DNA of 64,000 bases from an uncultured Flavobacteriales bacterium (GTDB lineage Bacteria; Bacteroidota; Bacteroidia; Flavobacteriales_G; Salibacteraceae): NCBI GenBank assembly GCA_943788725.1, contig CALSRJ010000004.1, positions 62,001 through 126,000 on the forward strand, written 5' to 3'. Position 1 is the stretch's first letter; each line of letters starts with the position of its first letter. Below the pieces are notes generated by a model. It saw only the letters and a program-made list of their open reading frames with translations. It ran no database searches and had not been told where the DNA came from. The position numbers were made by a program, and so were the translations under genes. Shown piece after piece: positions 15,510 to 23,334 of this stretch.

Positions 15510-15553
15510 TTGTGACTGAATTGTGACCATGTTATTTATGTAATTAGTCACAA
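15510..15553. promoter_or_regulatory. Cluster of TTGTGAC heptamers (putative integrase arm sites)
   Basis: TTGTGAC occurs at 15510-15516 and 15521-15527 on the plus strand and inverted (GTCACAA) at 15547-15553, between the integrase start and attR. The 9-mer TTGTGACCA at 15521-15529 matches 7457-7465 at the other end. These may be arm-type sites or an operator of the integrase promoter. Confidence 0.45.
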
Positions 15554-15656
15554 TAAGCTGCTATTTGTGTCTATCCGAATTTAACGATGTGTCCATAAAC
15601 CCCTTAAAACAATGATAATTATAGATAGTGGAGGTGGTTGCGAATATTGGGTATTG

Positions 15657-15672
15657 TTCCCGCCCCGGGTAC
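15657..15672. repeat. attR core repeat
   Basis: TTCCCGCCCCGGGTAC, identical to the 3' end of tRNA-Leu at 7383-7398; the flanking bases differ on both sides, fixing the repeat at 16 bp. Confidence 0.9.
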
Positions 15673-15677
15673 GATTA

Positions 15678-15704
15678 AAAAGCTCGCTTTTAGCGGGCTT
15701 TTTT
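15678..15704. terminator. Terminator displaced from tRNA-Leu by the island
   Basis: AAAAGCTCGC (15678-15687) pairs with GCGGGCTTTT (15693-15702) around loop TTTTA, six bases after attR. It probably ended the tRNA transcript before insertion and can also terminate the minus-strand propeller gene. Confidence 0.75.
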
Positions 15705-16992
15705 ATTCCCTATCGATCAAGGCCGTCCAAACACTCAACTTCCCTTCGTCATAACGGGTCCAGATCGGACGAACGACTCCTTGTGCTGCTGAAATGTTGT
15801 TGTAATCCCCAAAAAAGACGCCTTCTTGTGGGGTGAAAGAGGATTCGCTGACAATCTGATTATTCCATGTCTTGCCACCGTCTTTTGAATGTGCTACCAC
15901 CACGTCGGTGGCGTGATCGGAATGATTTCTTCGGTCGTAAAACACGCAATGCAAATGCCCGGTGCTTTGATCTACTGCCATCCAGGTAAAGAACTGCTGC
16001 TTGCCGGGTGGGTCGTCATTGACGCGAGTGGGATCTGACCAAGTGGCGCCGCCATCTGTAGAAGTGATCACCCATACATCGGTGTCGTCTTCACCGTTGC
16101 GCTGATCTGCCCAGTTGATGTAAATGTTTCCGTGATTGGTCCCACCGCTCAGATCGACCAAGGTGATGGGCATACCATTGGCCCGGCCGAGCCCTGGAAT
16201 GTCAAAAGCCCAATCGGCACCGCCTTCTACGGCTATGTTTTCTTCTAGTACGGTCATCACGCCTGCCTTTCCGGTTAGCATGCGCTTGAAATAGATGTTG
16301 CCATCGAGCGCCCACGCTACGCATACAGATCCATCTGTGAAAATGGCAGGAACAGCTCCCTCGTTGGTGCCACTATTGTCGATGCAATTTCCAGGCACCG
16401 AACTGATGTCTATGGCCTCCGTCCACTTTTTACCCTTTTTCGAAGTCGACAGCATGATGTTGGATTCGCAGGAAGGGTCTTCGTCGCCGTACACGTCAAA
16501 TTGGGTCCATGTGACCACCAAGCGTCTGTTGATCGGATCCCAAACGCCCCATTCTTTGTCTTGATCTTTGGACGAGTTGAGCCCCATGCCCCAGCCTTGG
16601 TCCCATTGACCGCCCCACTTGGTTAGGCGCTGACAAACGATCCGATCCAAAATATCATCCCCCGCCCAACCCAGGCCTGAGGGATTGCTCAGGTGGAAGT
16701 AGAAAAACCGTCCCTTTTCACCGGGGATGATGCACGGGTCTCCGTACACTCCATAACGCGACGTGAGTCGATCCGTTTTCCATGTCTTCCCGGAATCAGC
16801 GGAGGTGATGACGTAGTCCAATACGGCTCCAGCAACTACCTGAGAGGGGTCTTCAGGGTTCACCGCGATGCTGGGCTCACACGGAGGGTAGCTGCCTGCA
16901 GTTGAGTTGATGATCTCAACATTCTTCGGGACTTGAGCCATCCCAAAGGAGGTCGTCAACAAGAGGGATAGGAAAAGGAGGGTTCGCGTCAT
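15703..16992 (-). CDS. Secreted Asp-box beta-propeller (sialidase/exo-glycosidase-like)
   Basis: 429 residues. The signal peptide MTRTLLFLSLLLTTSFGMAQ is followed by a propeller-type sequence with several Asp-box (BNR) motifs: SADSGKTW, STDGGATW and SKDGGKTW, plus partial ones (STSKKGKKW). Repeats of this kind occur in sialidases, photosystem assembly factors and sortilin-type proteins. The sialidase Arg triad and nucleophile Tyr cannot be assigned with confidence, so the enzyme activity is not claimed. No T9SS C-terminal sorting domain is present. Monocistronic on the minus strand just outside the island. Confidence 0.75.
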   Translation of the reverse strand: MTRTLLFLSLLLTTSFGMAQVPKNVEIINSTAGSYPPCEPSIAVNPEDPSQVVAGAVLDYVITSADSGKTWKTDRLTSRYGVYGDPCIIPGEKGRFFYFHLSNPSGLGWAGDDILDRIVCQRLTKWGGQWDQGWGMGLNSSKDQDKEWGVWDPINRRLVVTWTQFDVYGDEDPSCESNIMLSTSKKGKKWTEAIDISSVPGNCIDNSGTNEGAVPAIFTDGSVCVAWALDGNIYFKRMLTGKAGVMTVLEENIAVEGGADWAFDIPGLGRANGMPITLVDLSGGTNHGNIYINWADQRNGEDDTDVWVITSTDGGATWSDPTRVNDDPPGKQQFFTWMAVDQSTGHLHCVFYDRRNHSDHATDVVVAHSKDGGKTWNNQIVSESSFTPQEGVFFGDYNNISAAQGVVRPIWTRYDEGKLSVWTALIDRE

Positions 16993-17002
16993 GGCATAAA
17001 GG

Positions 17003-17039
17003 TCAAAAAAAAGCGCGTGTCCGAATGGAACACGCGCTT
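17003..17039 (-). terminator. Rho-independent terminator of the sorting-domain protein gene
   Basis: AAGCGCGTGT (17011-17020) pairs perfectly with ACACGCGCTT (17030-17039); on the minus strand a run of T follows, 23 bases after the stop of the gene ending at 17062. Confidence 0.85.
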
Positions 17040-17061
17040 CAAAATTAGCTGATTAGCGGGG

Positions 17062-17565
17062 TTATTGCCCTTTCACGACCTTATAGCTGTACACTTCTCC
17101 CGTCGTCTTTTCAGACATACGCAAGATGTAATTGCCAGCGGCATAAGGGATGAAATTGATCACCATGCGCTCTTGGTCAGCGAGGCTACTCGCTTGCTGC
17201 CAGATAAGCTTTCCTTGGAGGTCGTACAGTTTGACCCGCTCGAAATCAGAGAGGTGTGCCGACTCGATCACTAGGCGGTCCGCGGTTGGATTGGGGTAAA
17301 TAGTTACCTCAAATCGTTCGGGAACCTCATCGATGGCGGTAGGCGTCAAGAACCCCTGATGGAAACCCTGCGTCAATACATTTTCGGTACTGGAACCGGT
17401 CGCCACGACCACTTCCCCGATGGTATAACTCAGTGTTCCTGAGGCGCTGGTCTCACTGGATCCAGCACTGCCAATGACCTCTAACTCTTGCGCGTTGGCC
17501 GACAATGCGCCCGCCGCGAAAAGCGTGATCATTGCGATGTGTTTCATTGTTCTGAACCTCATCAT
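17062..17565 (-). CDS. Small secreted protein with T9SS type A sorting domain
   Basis: 167 residues. A signal peptide (MKHIAMITLFAAGALSANAQ) precedes a short segment (SSETSASGTLSYTIGEVVVATGS...LTQGFHQGF, the pattern often found before sorting domains in Bacteroidota). The C-terminal 80 residues are a type A sorting domain: VTIYPNPTADRLVIES, VKLYDLQGKLIWQQ, AAGNYILRMSEKTTGEVYSYKVVKGQ. The type IX machinery would export it across the outer membrane and remove or anchor the domain. It starts at TAATG, overlapping the stop of the repeat protein upstream, so the two are likely cotranslated and perhaps act together at the cell surface. Confidence 0.9.
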   Translation of the reverse strand: MMRFRTMKHIAMITLFAAGALSANAQELEVIGSAGSSETSASGTLSYTIGEVVVATGSSTENVLTQGFHQGFLTPTAIDEVPERFEVTIYPNPTADRLVIESAHLSDFERVKLYDLQGKLIWQQASSLADQERMVINFIPYAAGNYILRMSEKTTGEVYSYKVVKGQ

Positions 17566-20010
17566 TAGTCGTTTTCAAGCTGTTGAATGCGATCTTCCAA
17601 TGCTTCGATGAGCTCTTGCTGCTCTTGCACGGCTTTGATCAGGACAGGAATAAGGCTCTCGTACCTCACCGCTTTAAATTCGACCTCATCTCCGGCGACG
17701 ACCATTGCTTCCTTGGTTTCCTTTCCCTCTTCATCCACCTCCGCTTCAGAAACGATTTCATACGTGAGCCCTTGTTCTACAGCATGTGAGAGGGGCATCG
17801 TTGGAGCTGGGTTTTTCGCCATTTTGATCAATTCTGGAAATACTTCCTCCAATTCTTGAGCGATCAAACCAATTTGCTCTTCTTCAGGCAGACCCATAGT
17901 TGGGAAATCACTGCTTCGGAATTGATACCTCCTCGGCTGCAGCTGCATCAGGTCGTTTAGCCCACCCTCATAATCGCGAATGTTCGATTTTAGCTTGGCA
18001 TCTGATGATGAATATCCTCCTGACGAATACGTCACACCAGAAGCGTATATCGCATAGTTTCCATAATAGCCACCGCTGGCTGTTGCAATGAGGCCATAGG
18101 CATAATCGTACAAGGAACCACCAGCATAGCCGTAGTGATAGGATCCGCGCGCAGTGCCATAATTAGTGGAAGTATAAGCATAATTATAAGAGCCATAGGC
18201 CGTTCCACCTGTACTTCGGTAGTTGTACGCGTCGTTCCGAGTTCCATAGCTGGTAGAGCCGTAGCTTTGAGCTTGGTTGTATGTGGCCATGGCTCCTCCG
18301 GTGCTGCCTTGATAGGAGTAGTTATATGATGCATAATGAGTATAAGCATTATTTCCGTAGGCCTGATTATACGAACCGTAACCGTTGTAAACAGGGTACG
18401 ATGATCTATTGTAGGCTCCGTAGGAATAATTGGAGGAAGTGGCCAAGTTGTAAGCACCATAGGCATAGGAGGAAGGGCTGTATGCGTAGTTATACATACC
18501 GTAGGAAGACCCAGATGGATTGTATACCTGGTTGTACGTTCCAAACCCAGTTCCTGACGGGTCATAGAGGTAATTGTACGTTCCGTAAGTAGAGGAACTT
18601 CCATACATAATGCGATTGTAAGCCCCGTATGCAACACTGCTCGGGCTTTCTACTGATGTGTAAGCCCCGTAATTGACACCACCCCCATTGCGCATCTTGG
18701 TGTAAGTACCCACGCCAACGGTGCCGGCAGCGTCAATGTCATTGTACGTACCAAAGGCAGTGTCAGCAGAAGATTCTACATCATTGTAATTGCCATAGGC
18801 ATTGCCTGCTCCGTTAGCTAGCACAGTGTGGTACGATCCATAAGCTTCGCCATCCGGGTAGTACAACTCGCTCGCAGAGGCGTAGGCTACCGCCGCGTGG
18901 TTGTAATAGTCAAGGCTATAGATGCCCACTGCGCCATTGTTTCCATGGGTGTTGTTTCGGTAGTTCATGATGCCTCCTAAGCCCTGCCCAGGATCATTCG
19001 AATCCGACGCTACAATCATCTTGTACCCCGTAGCGTACCAGTTGCCAACGCTGAGCTGTCCGCGTCTCTGTAACCAAAGTCGTCCCGCAGAATCAGCGTT
19101 CACTTTCGCAATGATGTCATTGCTGTCCATGGCAAGGTGGCCGCTGTCTACATCCCCAACAATCACGCTTCCGCTGCCAAAGTTCGGCCACGCGTTCCCG
19201 CCTTTAACGTTGAAAGGGGCACCCGGAGATGCCGTGCCAATGCCTACCCACTTGCTGTCATTGTAAACGGTGTCGCCGTCTACCAACCAATCATTATCAT
19301 CGATCAAACCTGAGAGGTCTACGCCGTGGTCAATGCCGCCCTCGGTCAAGGAGCAAAGAGTCGTTGCTAAACGCCATGTTCGTAATCAGTTCATTGGTAG
19401 AATCGATGTCCAGATCTGCAGCGTTGTGCGCAGCAATATCAGAAGCGTTTTGCGCAATGTCCGCTGCATTGTCGGCAACTTCGGCGCTTTGGTCGTACAC
19501 GCTCATGTCAACACTACCGCCATCAGACAGGACTAATGAGTCTCCAACTAAAGAAAGCGTTTGCATTTCATTCGCGGGGTCGCTGTCGTCGTCCATTACG
19601 CTGTCGTTTGCGACGCTCTCGGCATAAAGGGCGTAAGGCACAGAAACCAGCTCTGAATTGCTCATCACGCTGTAATTGCTGCCACCTTCTGGGTCCATTT
19701 CTACTTCGATGAAGTAGCTGTCGTTGCCCCATGCAATGCCTGAAAGGCTGCCGGTTTGGTTGGAGCCGTTGCCGATCTGAAGGTTGAACAGCCCGAAGGT
19801 ATTGGTAGTAGGACTGTGCTCTTCCGAAAATACAGCAGTGCCGCTGGAAGATCCTTGCAATACGGAGATCCGGACAGAAATGCCTTGATCAGTGAGTTGG
19901 ATACCATTGGCATCGCGTGCGATCGCTTGGTAATTGAACTTTCCTGGCGCCTGTGCCCAGCCGAATACGGCAGACATCACCAGCACCAAGGTTAATTGGA
20001 GTGTTTTCAT
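17565..20010 (-). CDS. Large secreted Tyr/Gly/Asn-repeat protein with Peptidase_S74 chaperone domain; frameshifted
   Basis: The first frame (20010 to 19330; 226 residues) has a signal peptide (MKTLQLTLVLVMSAVFGWAQ) and a beta-rich head, and ends SNDSLLLDRGRH-stop. The second frame (from about 19349; 594 residues) continues with LTEGGIDHGVDLSGLIDD. Dropping one base near 19350 joins them as SNDSLLLTEGGIDHGVD, a continuous family-like sequence, giving one protein of about 815 residues. After a middle domain come about 17 imperfect repeats of about 17 residues with YGxYN cores, then a Peptidase_S74 intramolecular chaperone (SSDAKLKSNIRDYEGGLNDLMQLQPR...IGLIAQELEEVFPELI) that trims itself from fibrous trimers, and a terminal coiled coil (QEQQELIEALEDRIQQLEND). 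Probably a fibrous surface adhesin. Known relatives are phage tail spikes and Bacteroidota fibre-like proteins. Confidence 0.8.
18045..18845 (-). repeat. Coding tandem repeats with YGxYN core
   Basis: About 17 units of roughly 51 bases encode variants of xxSxxYGxYNxxYxx (for example AYGNYNDVESS, AYGAYNRIMYG, SYGMYNYAYSP, AYGSYNYAYTS). Unit length and sequence vary, so this is an old protein repeat rather than a recent DNA duplication. Confidence 0.8.
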
Positions 20011-20169
20011 AGTAGTCGAAAAAAGAGATGATGCGAATCGCCGTTACAGCAGTATCTCGCCATCCAGTGTTGGTTAAATAGGTTTAATTGTCGACTAAAA
20101 TATATTATTCAACGATAAGAGCGATGTTTTTGCAAACAAACCGATGTCACACGGTAATTAGATCGAGCG

Positions 20170-22068
20170 TTAGTCTTCGCGAAAAATCAAAGAGCCGGTT
20201 GGGTACTGATCATTCTTATCGTTTACGTCAGCCACCTTTTCAAAAGGATCCAATCGGAGCAGGGTGATTTCCTCAATCGGCACATTCACAGTGAGTTCGT
20301 AATACGGATAAGCCCACGGCCAATCTGTTTGGGTGTGCCACTGTCCTTCCCATCCCTGTGGAGTAGGTTTTTCATTGCGCAGTACTTGGAGGGGAATGTA
20401 GTAGATGTCCTTTTTTCCGTTGTGTTCGACCAGCAGTTCAACAGGCATTGGCATGGCTCCCATGCGCTCCAACTCAATGACGGTCTTCTTGCCGACTGAG
20501 CTGATTTTATGAATGCCGTAGTCGATCGTCTTGGTAGTGCCAATCCAGGTATCGAAGTACCAATCGAGGTCCATGTCTGAAGCTTTTTCCATGATCCGCT
20601 TGAAATCCAAAGGGGTAGGATGTTTGAACTTCCATTGGTTGAAGTAGGTTTTCATGGCATGATCAAACTTTTCTTGACCAATTATGTGACTGAGTTGGTG
20701 CAAGAACACGCAGCCTTTGGAATAAGCGTTGGCGCCATAATCTTTATTGGTCTCGTAAAGATCCGCCTCCGTCGAGAGGGGCTCATCGCTCCCTTCCTTG
20801 GTACTCCGAATGTATCCGGTATAGCTCCGTTGGTGGGGATTGCTTTTTCCCCGATGGAAGAGGGAGTCCAAAACGATGTTTTGCGCGTAGGTGGTAAATC
20901 CTTCGTCCATCCACGGGTACTTCGTTTCGTTAGAGGCCAGCACACCATAGAACCAATTGTGTATCGCTTCATGCACGGTCACACTCACCAATCCACCAAA
21001 AGAACCTCCGCTGGTGATCATGGTACACATCGGGTATTCCATGCCGCCATCTCCGGCCTGGATCACGCTGAATTGCTCATAAGGGTAAGTCCCGAAACGA
21101 TCGTTCATGATGTTGAACATGCCTACCGTGAATCCGACCAATTTGTCCCACTGCAGGTTGAGGGTGGAGTCTTCGATATGAAAGAAGTGAATCGTGGTGC
21201 CGTTCTCCAAAGCTGTGGTGATGTGCCGGTATTCTTTGTCCGCTGCCCAGGCAAAATCGTGTACGTTTTCTGCCTTGAACTTCCAGGTAACACGTTCGCC
21301 TGTTGGCTGGGTACGCGCGTATCCATGCCCTACTTCTTCTGGGTTTTGAACTACTCCTGTTCCGGCTAGTGTATAAGAAGACGGGATGTTGATGTTTACC
21401 TCGAAGTTGCCAAAGACGCCGTGAAATTCTCTCGCCACGTAAGGAGAAGTGTGCCAGCCGTCTTGGTCGTATTCGGCCAATTTTGGATACCACTGTGTCA
21501 TGGTATAATCCACACCCTCTTGATTGTTTCTTCCGCTGCGCCGTATTTGGATGGGTACTTGGCTTTCGAACTCCATGTCCAATTGCGTGGTTTCTCCCGG
21601 CAGCAGAGGCATTTGAAGCTTCACTTCGGCAACGGTTCCGACAATGTTCATGTCGAGCTTTTTGCCGTCTTGCTTGAGTGAACCGATGTGATGATAGCCA
21701 ATTTCATCTGGTTTCAAGGAGGCGATACGCGCCCCGATCCTAGGGTCGGGGTCTGCAATGGTGCGGGAGCGCACGTCCATCACGCTTCCAGGTTGAAAGG
21801 CGTTGAAGTACAGATGGTAAAAAACCCGTTCAAGGGTATCGGGCGAATGATTGGTGTATTGAATAGATTGCTTCCCAGAAAATTGATGTTTCGCATCATC
21901 AAAATCAATGTCCATCACGTAGGCTACGTGCTGTTGCCAGTAGCATTCTTGGGCATGAATTTGTGGTGACAGTGCGAGGAATATGGCTAGGGGGAGAATT
22001 AATTTCAACTGCAACTGTGCGGGGGTTAGTTGAGGGCTGACTGGGAACCTTGGATGGGTTGAAAGCAT
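20170..22068 (-). CDS. M1-family zinc metallopeptidase (aminopeptidase)
   Basis: 632 residues. An N-terminal hydrophobic segment (LKLILPLAIFLALSPQIHA) acts as a signal sequence, with a longer than usual polar leader. The gluzincin signature HEAIHNW is followed, 18 residues on, by the third zinc ligand Glu in MDEGFTTYA. GGMEYPMCTMI corresponds to the GxMEN substrate-anchoring motif, here with Tyr for Asn. The enzyme should remove amino acids from peptides in the periplasm or outside the cell. Its ATG overlaps an upstream stop (TAATG). Confidence 0.88.
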   Translation of the reverse strand: MLSTHPRFPVSPQLTPAQLQLKLILPLAIFLALSPQIHAQECYWQQHVAYVMDIDFDDAKHQFSGKQSIQYTNHSPDTLERVFYHLYFNAFQPGSVMDVRSRTIADPDPRIGARIASLKPDEIGYHHIGSLKQDGKKLDMNIVGTVAEVKLQMPLLPGETTQLDMEFESQVPIQIRRSGRNNQEGVDYTMTQWYPKLAEYDQDGWHTSPYVAREFHGVFGNFEVNINIPSSYTLAGTGVVQNPEEVGHGYARTQPTGERVTWKFKAENVHDFAWAADKEYRHITTALENGTTIHFFHIEDSTLNLQWDKLVGFTVGMFNIMNDRFGTYPYEQFSVIQAGDGGMEYPMCTMITSGGSFGGLVSVTVHEAIHNWFYGVLASNETKYPWMDEGFTTYAQNIVLDSLFHRGKSNPHQRSYTGYIRSTKEGSDEPLSTEADLYETNKDYGANAYSKGCVFLHQLSHIIGQEKFDHAMKTYFNQWKFKHPTPLDFKRIMEKASDMDLDWYFDTWIGTTKTIDYGIHKISSVGKKTVIELERMGAMPMPVELLVEHNGKKDIYYIPLQVLRNEKPTPQGWEGQWHTQTDWPWAYPYYELTVNVPIEEITLLRLDPFEKVADVNDKNDQYPTGSLIFRED

Positions 22069-22256
22069 TAGTGTATTCCTTTTTTCTTTTTGATTAACGA
22101 CGCGATGATTTTAATCAATTGTTCTGTTTCATTGAGCAGAGGGGCAGTATTTCCGAGCGCCCCTAACTCACGAACAGTTGCAGTTGAGTTTGAAGTTAAC
22201 AAAGCCACTGTGAGCGTCAATCGACCAAATACGCTGCCTTCTCCAGCTTCAGCCAT
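22068..22256 (-). pseudogene. Possible remnant of a four-helix-bundle protein C-terminus
   Basis: The open frame of 62 residues overlaps the 3' end of the amidohydrolase gene (22217-22256) and ends exactly on the M1 peptidase start. The last residues, PLLNETEQLIKIIASLIKKKK, resemble the C-terminal helix of the S23/IVP four-helix-bundle family. The rest of the family is not present, so this is at most a decayed fragment. It could be chance. Confidence 0.25.
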
Positions 22257-23233
22257 TCCAGCGTGGAATTACAAAAGATATCTTCTACCGCTTCGCTGGG
22301 CAGGCCCATTTCGGTGATGAACTTTCCTATCTCCAAGTCGCCCAGGGGAAAAGGATAGTCGGAACCTAGACAGACGCGTTTCGATCCTTGGTAGTCTAAA
22401 ATGGTCTCCAAGGCCTTTGCGTCGTGCGTGATGCAATCCACCCAAAACTTTCCGATGTAGTTGCGCGGATTGTGGTCGTTGTCAATGGCGACCAAGTCGG
22501 GGCGGCAATTATAGCCGTGTTCTATGCGACCTATGGTGCCAAAGAAACTTCCACCAGCGTGCGAGAAGCAAACTCGGAGATTGGGAAGGCGTTCAAATAT
22601 GCCTCCGAAGATCATGGAGCACATGGCGCGTGAAGTCTCACCCGGCATGCCGACCAGCCAAGGAAGCCAGTACTTGCGCATGCTTTCCATGCCCATCATG
22701 TTCCAAGGATGCACCATAATGGCTAAGTCCAATTCCTGGCAGGCCTCGAAAATGGGGAAGAACCTTTCTTCGTTCAGGTTGAGGTCGTTGATGTTGCTTC
22801 CGATCTGAATGCCCGGGATGTTGAGTTCTTCTTTCAGACGGCGGAGTTCTTGAATGGCCAAATCGGTATCCTGCATCGGGATGGTCCCCAAACCGATGTA
22901 GTGTTTTGGGTGCTTCTCCACCAGCTTGGCAATGTCGTCATTCAGAAATTGCGAAAGCTCCAAGCAATCCTTGCCTTTCGCCCAGTAGCTGAACATCACT
23001 GGGATGGTACAAACTACCTGCACCTGCGTGAGGTGCTCGGCATATTCTCCTATCCGGAGCTCTGGGTCCCAGCAATTGGGCTGTATGGTTCTAAAATAGG
23101 TGTCGCCCTTCATCATGTCGGCCGCTCCATCTTCTCTAGGTTGAAGGTGGATGAAGTCTCCGTAGCCGAACTTATCTGCAAAGCGAGGAAGGCGTTCAGG
23201 CAGGATGTGGGTGTGCATGTCGATCTTGAGCAT
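22217..23233 (-). CDS. ACMSD-like amidohydrolase (aminocarboxymuconate-semialdehyde decarboxylase)
   Basis: 338 residues, the usual length. Metal-binding motifs of the amidohydrolase TIM barrel are present: MHTHILPE near the N-terminus, MVHPWNMMG in the middle, FSHAGGSFFGTIGR and the final LGSDYPFPLGD with the catalytic Asp. These match 2-amino-3-carboxymuconate 6-semialdehyde decarboxylase of the kynurenine route from Trp. No other gene of that route lies in the window, so the role rests on the protein alone; a related hydroxybenzoate-type decarboxylase is possible. Confidence 0.85.
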   Translation of the reverse strand: MLKIDMHTHILPERLPRFADKFGYGDFIHLQPREDGAADMMKGDTYFRTIQPNCWDPELRIGEYAEHLTQVQVVCTIPVMFSYWAKGKDCLELSQFLNDDIAKLVEKHPKHYIGLGTIPMQDTDLAIQELRRLKEELNIPGIQIGSNINDLNLNEERFFPIFEACQELDLAIMVHPWNMMGMESMRKYWLPWLVGMPGETSRAMCSMIFGGIFERLPNLRVCFSHAGGSFFGTIGRIEHGYNCRPDLVAIDNDHNPRNYIGKFWVDCITHDAKALETILDYQGSKRVCLGSDYPFPLGDLEIGKFITEMGLPSEAVEDIFCNSTLEWLKLEKAAYLVD

Positions 23234-23309
23234 AAACGTGGAGTTTGGCTTCGAAAATAGAATTCCTTGCCCAAAGCTTCACCTTGAGGTGCTGGGTGAA
23301 TGGTTCTGT

Positions 23310-23317
23310 TAATTTTG
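23310..23317 (+). promoter_or_regulatory. -7 promoter element of the OmpA-family gene
   Basis: TAATTTTG is a perfect TAnnTTTG element 17 bases before the ATG at 23335. The nearest TTG (23284-23286) is 23 bases upstream, slightly far for a -33 box. Confidence 0.45.
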
Positions 23318-23334
23318 TTTGACAACTCCACGCT

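Larger units (their letters stand above)
7383..15672. mobile_element. Integrated genomic island (tRNA-Leu-targeted), about 8.3 kb
   Basis: A 16-bp direct repeat, TTCCCGCCCCGGGTAC, occurs at the 3' end of tRNA-Leu (7383-7398) and again at 15657-15672, right after the integrase gene. The interval carries a tyrosine integrase next to one end, an excisionase-like HTH protein, a phage-type replication protein, a second recombinase, a ribbon-helix-helix protein and many short unknown genes, while genes outside the repeats are ordinary chromosomal ones. No relaxase, capsid, portal or terminase large subunit is recognisable, so it is best described as an integrative element or satellite of unknown transfer route. 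A Rho-independent terminator directly after the right repeat probably belonged to the tRNA before insertion. Confidence 0.9.

Noticed and set aside
7457-15553. Element considered to be a prophage
   Set aside because: No capsid, portal, terminase large subunit, tail or lysis gene could be recognised.
18032-18637. 201-codon open frame on the minus strand in another frame of the YGxYN repeats
   Set aside because: Low-complexity Thr/Pro/Met sequence produced by reading a repetitive gene in another frame; no start context, no family match.
18045-18845. Regular repeats considered as a CRISPR array
   Set aside because: Units are contiguous, vary in sequence and code for YGxYN peptides; there are no spacers of equal length and no cas genes.
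20620-21369. 249-codon plus-strand frame opposite the M1 peptidase
   Set aside because: Fully antisense to a well-supported gene with the HEAIHNW motif; sequence shows no coherent fold.
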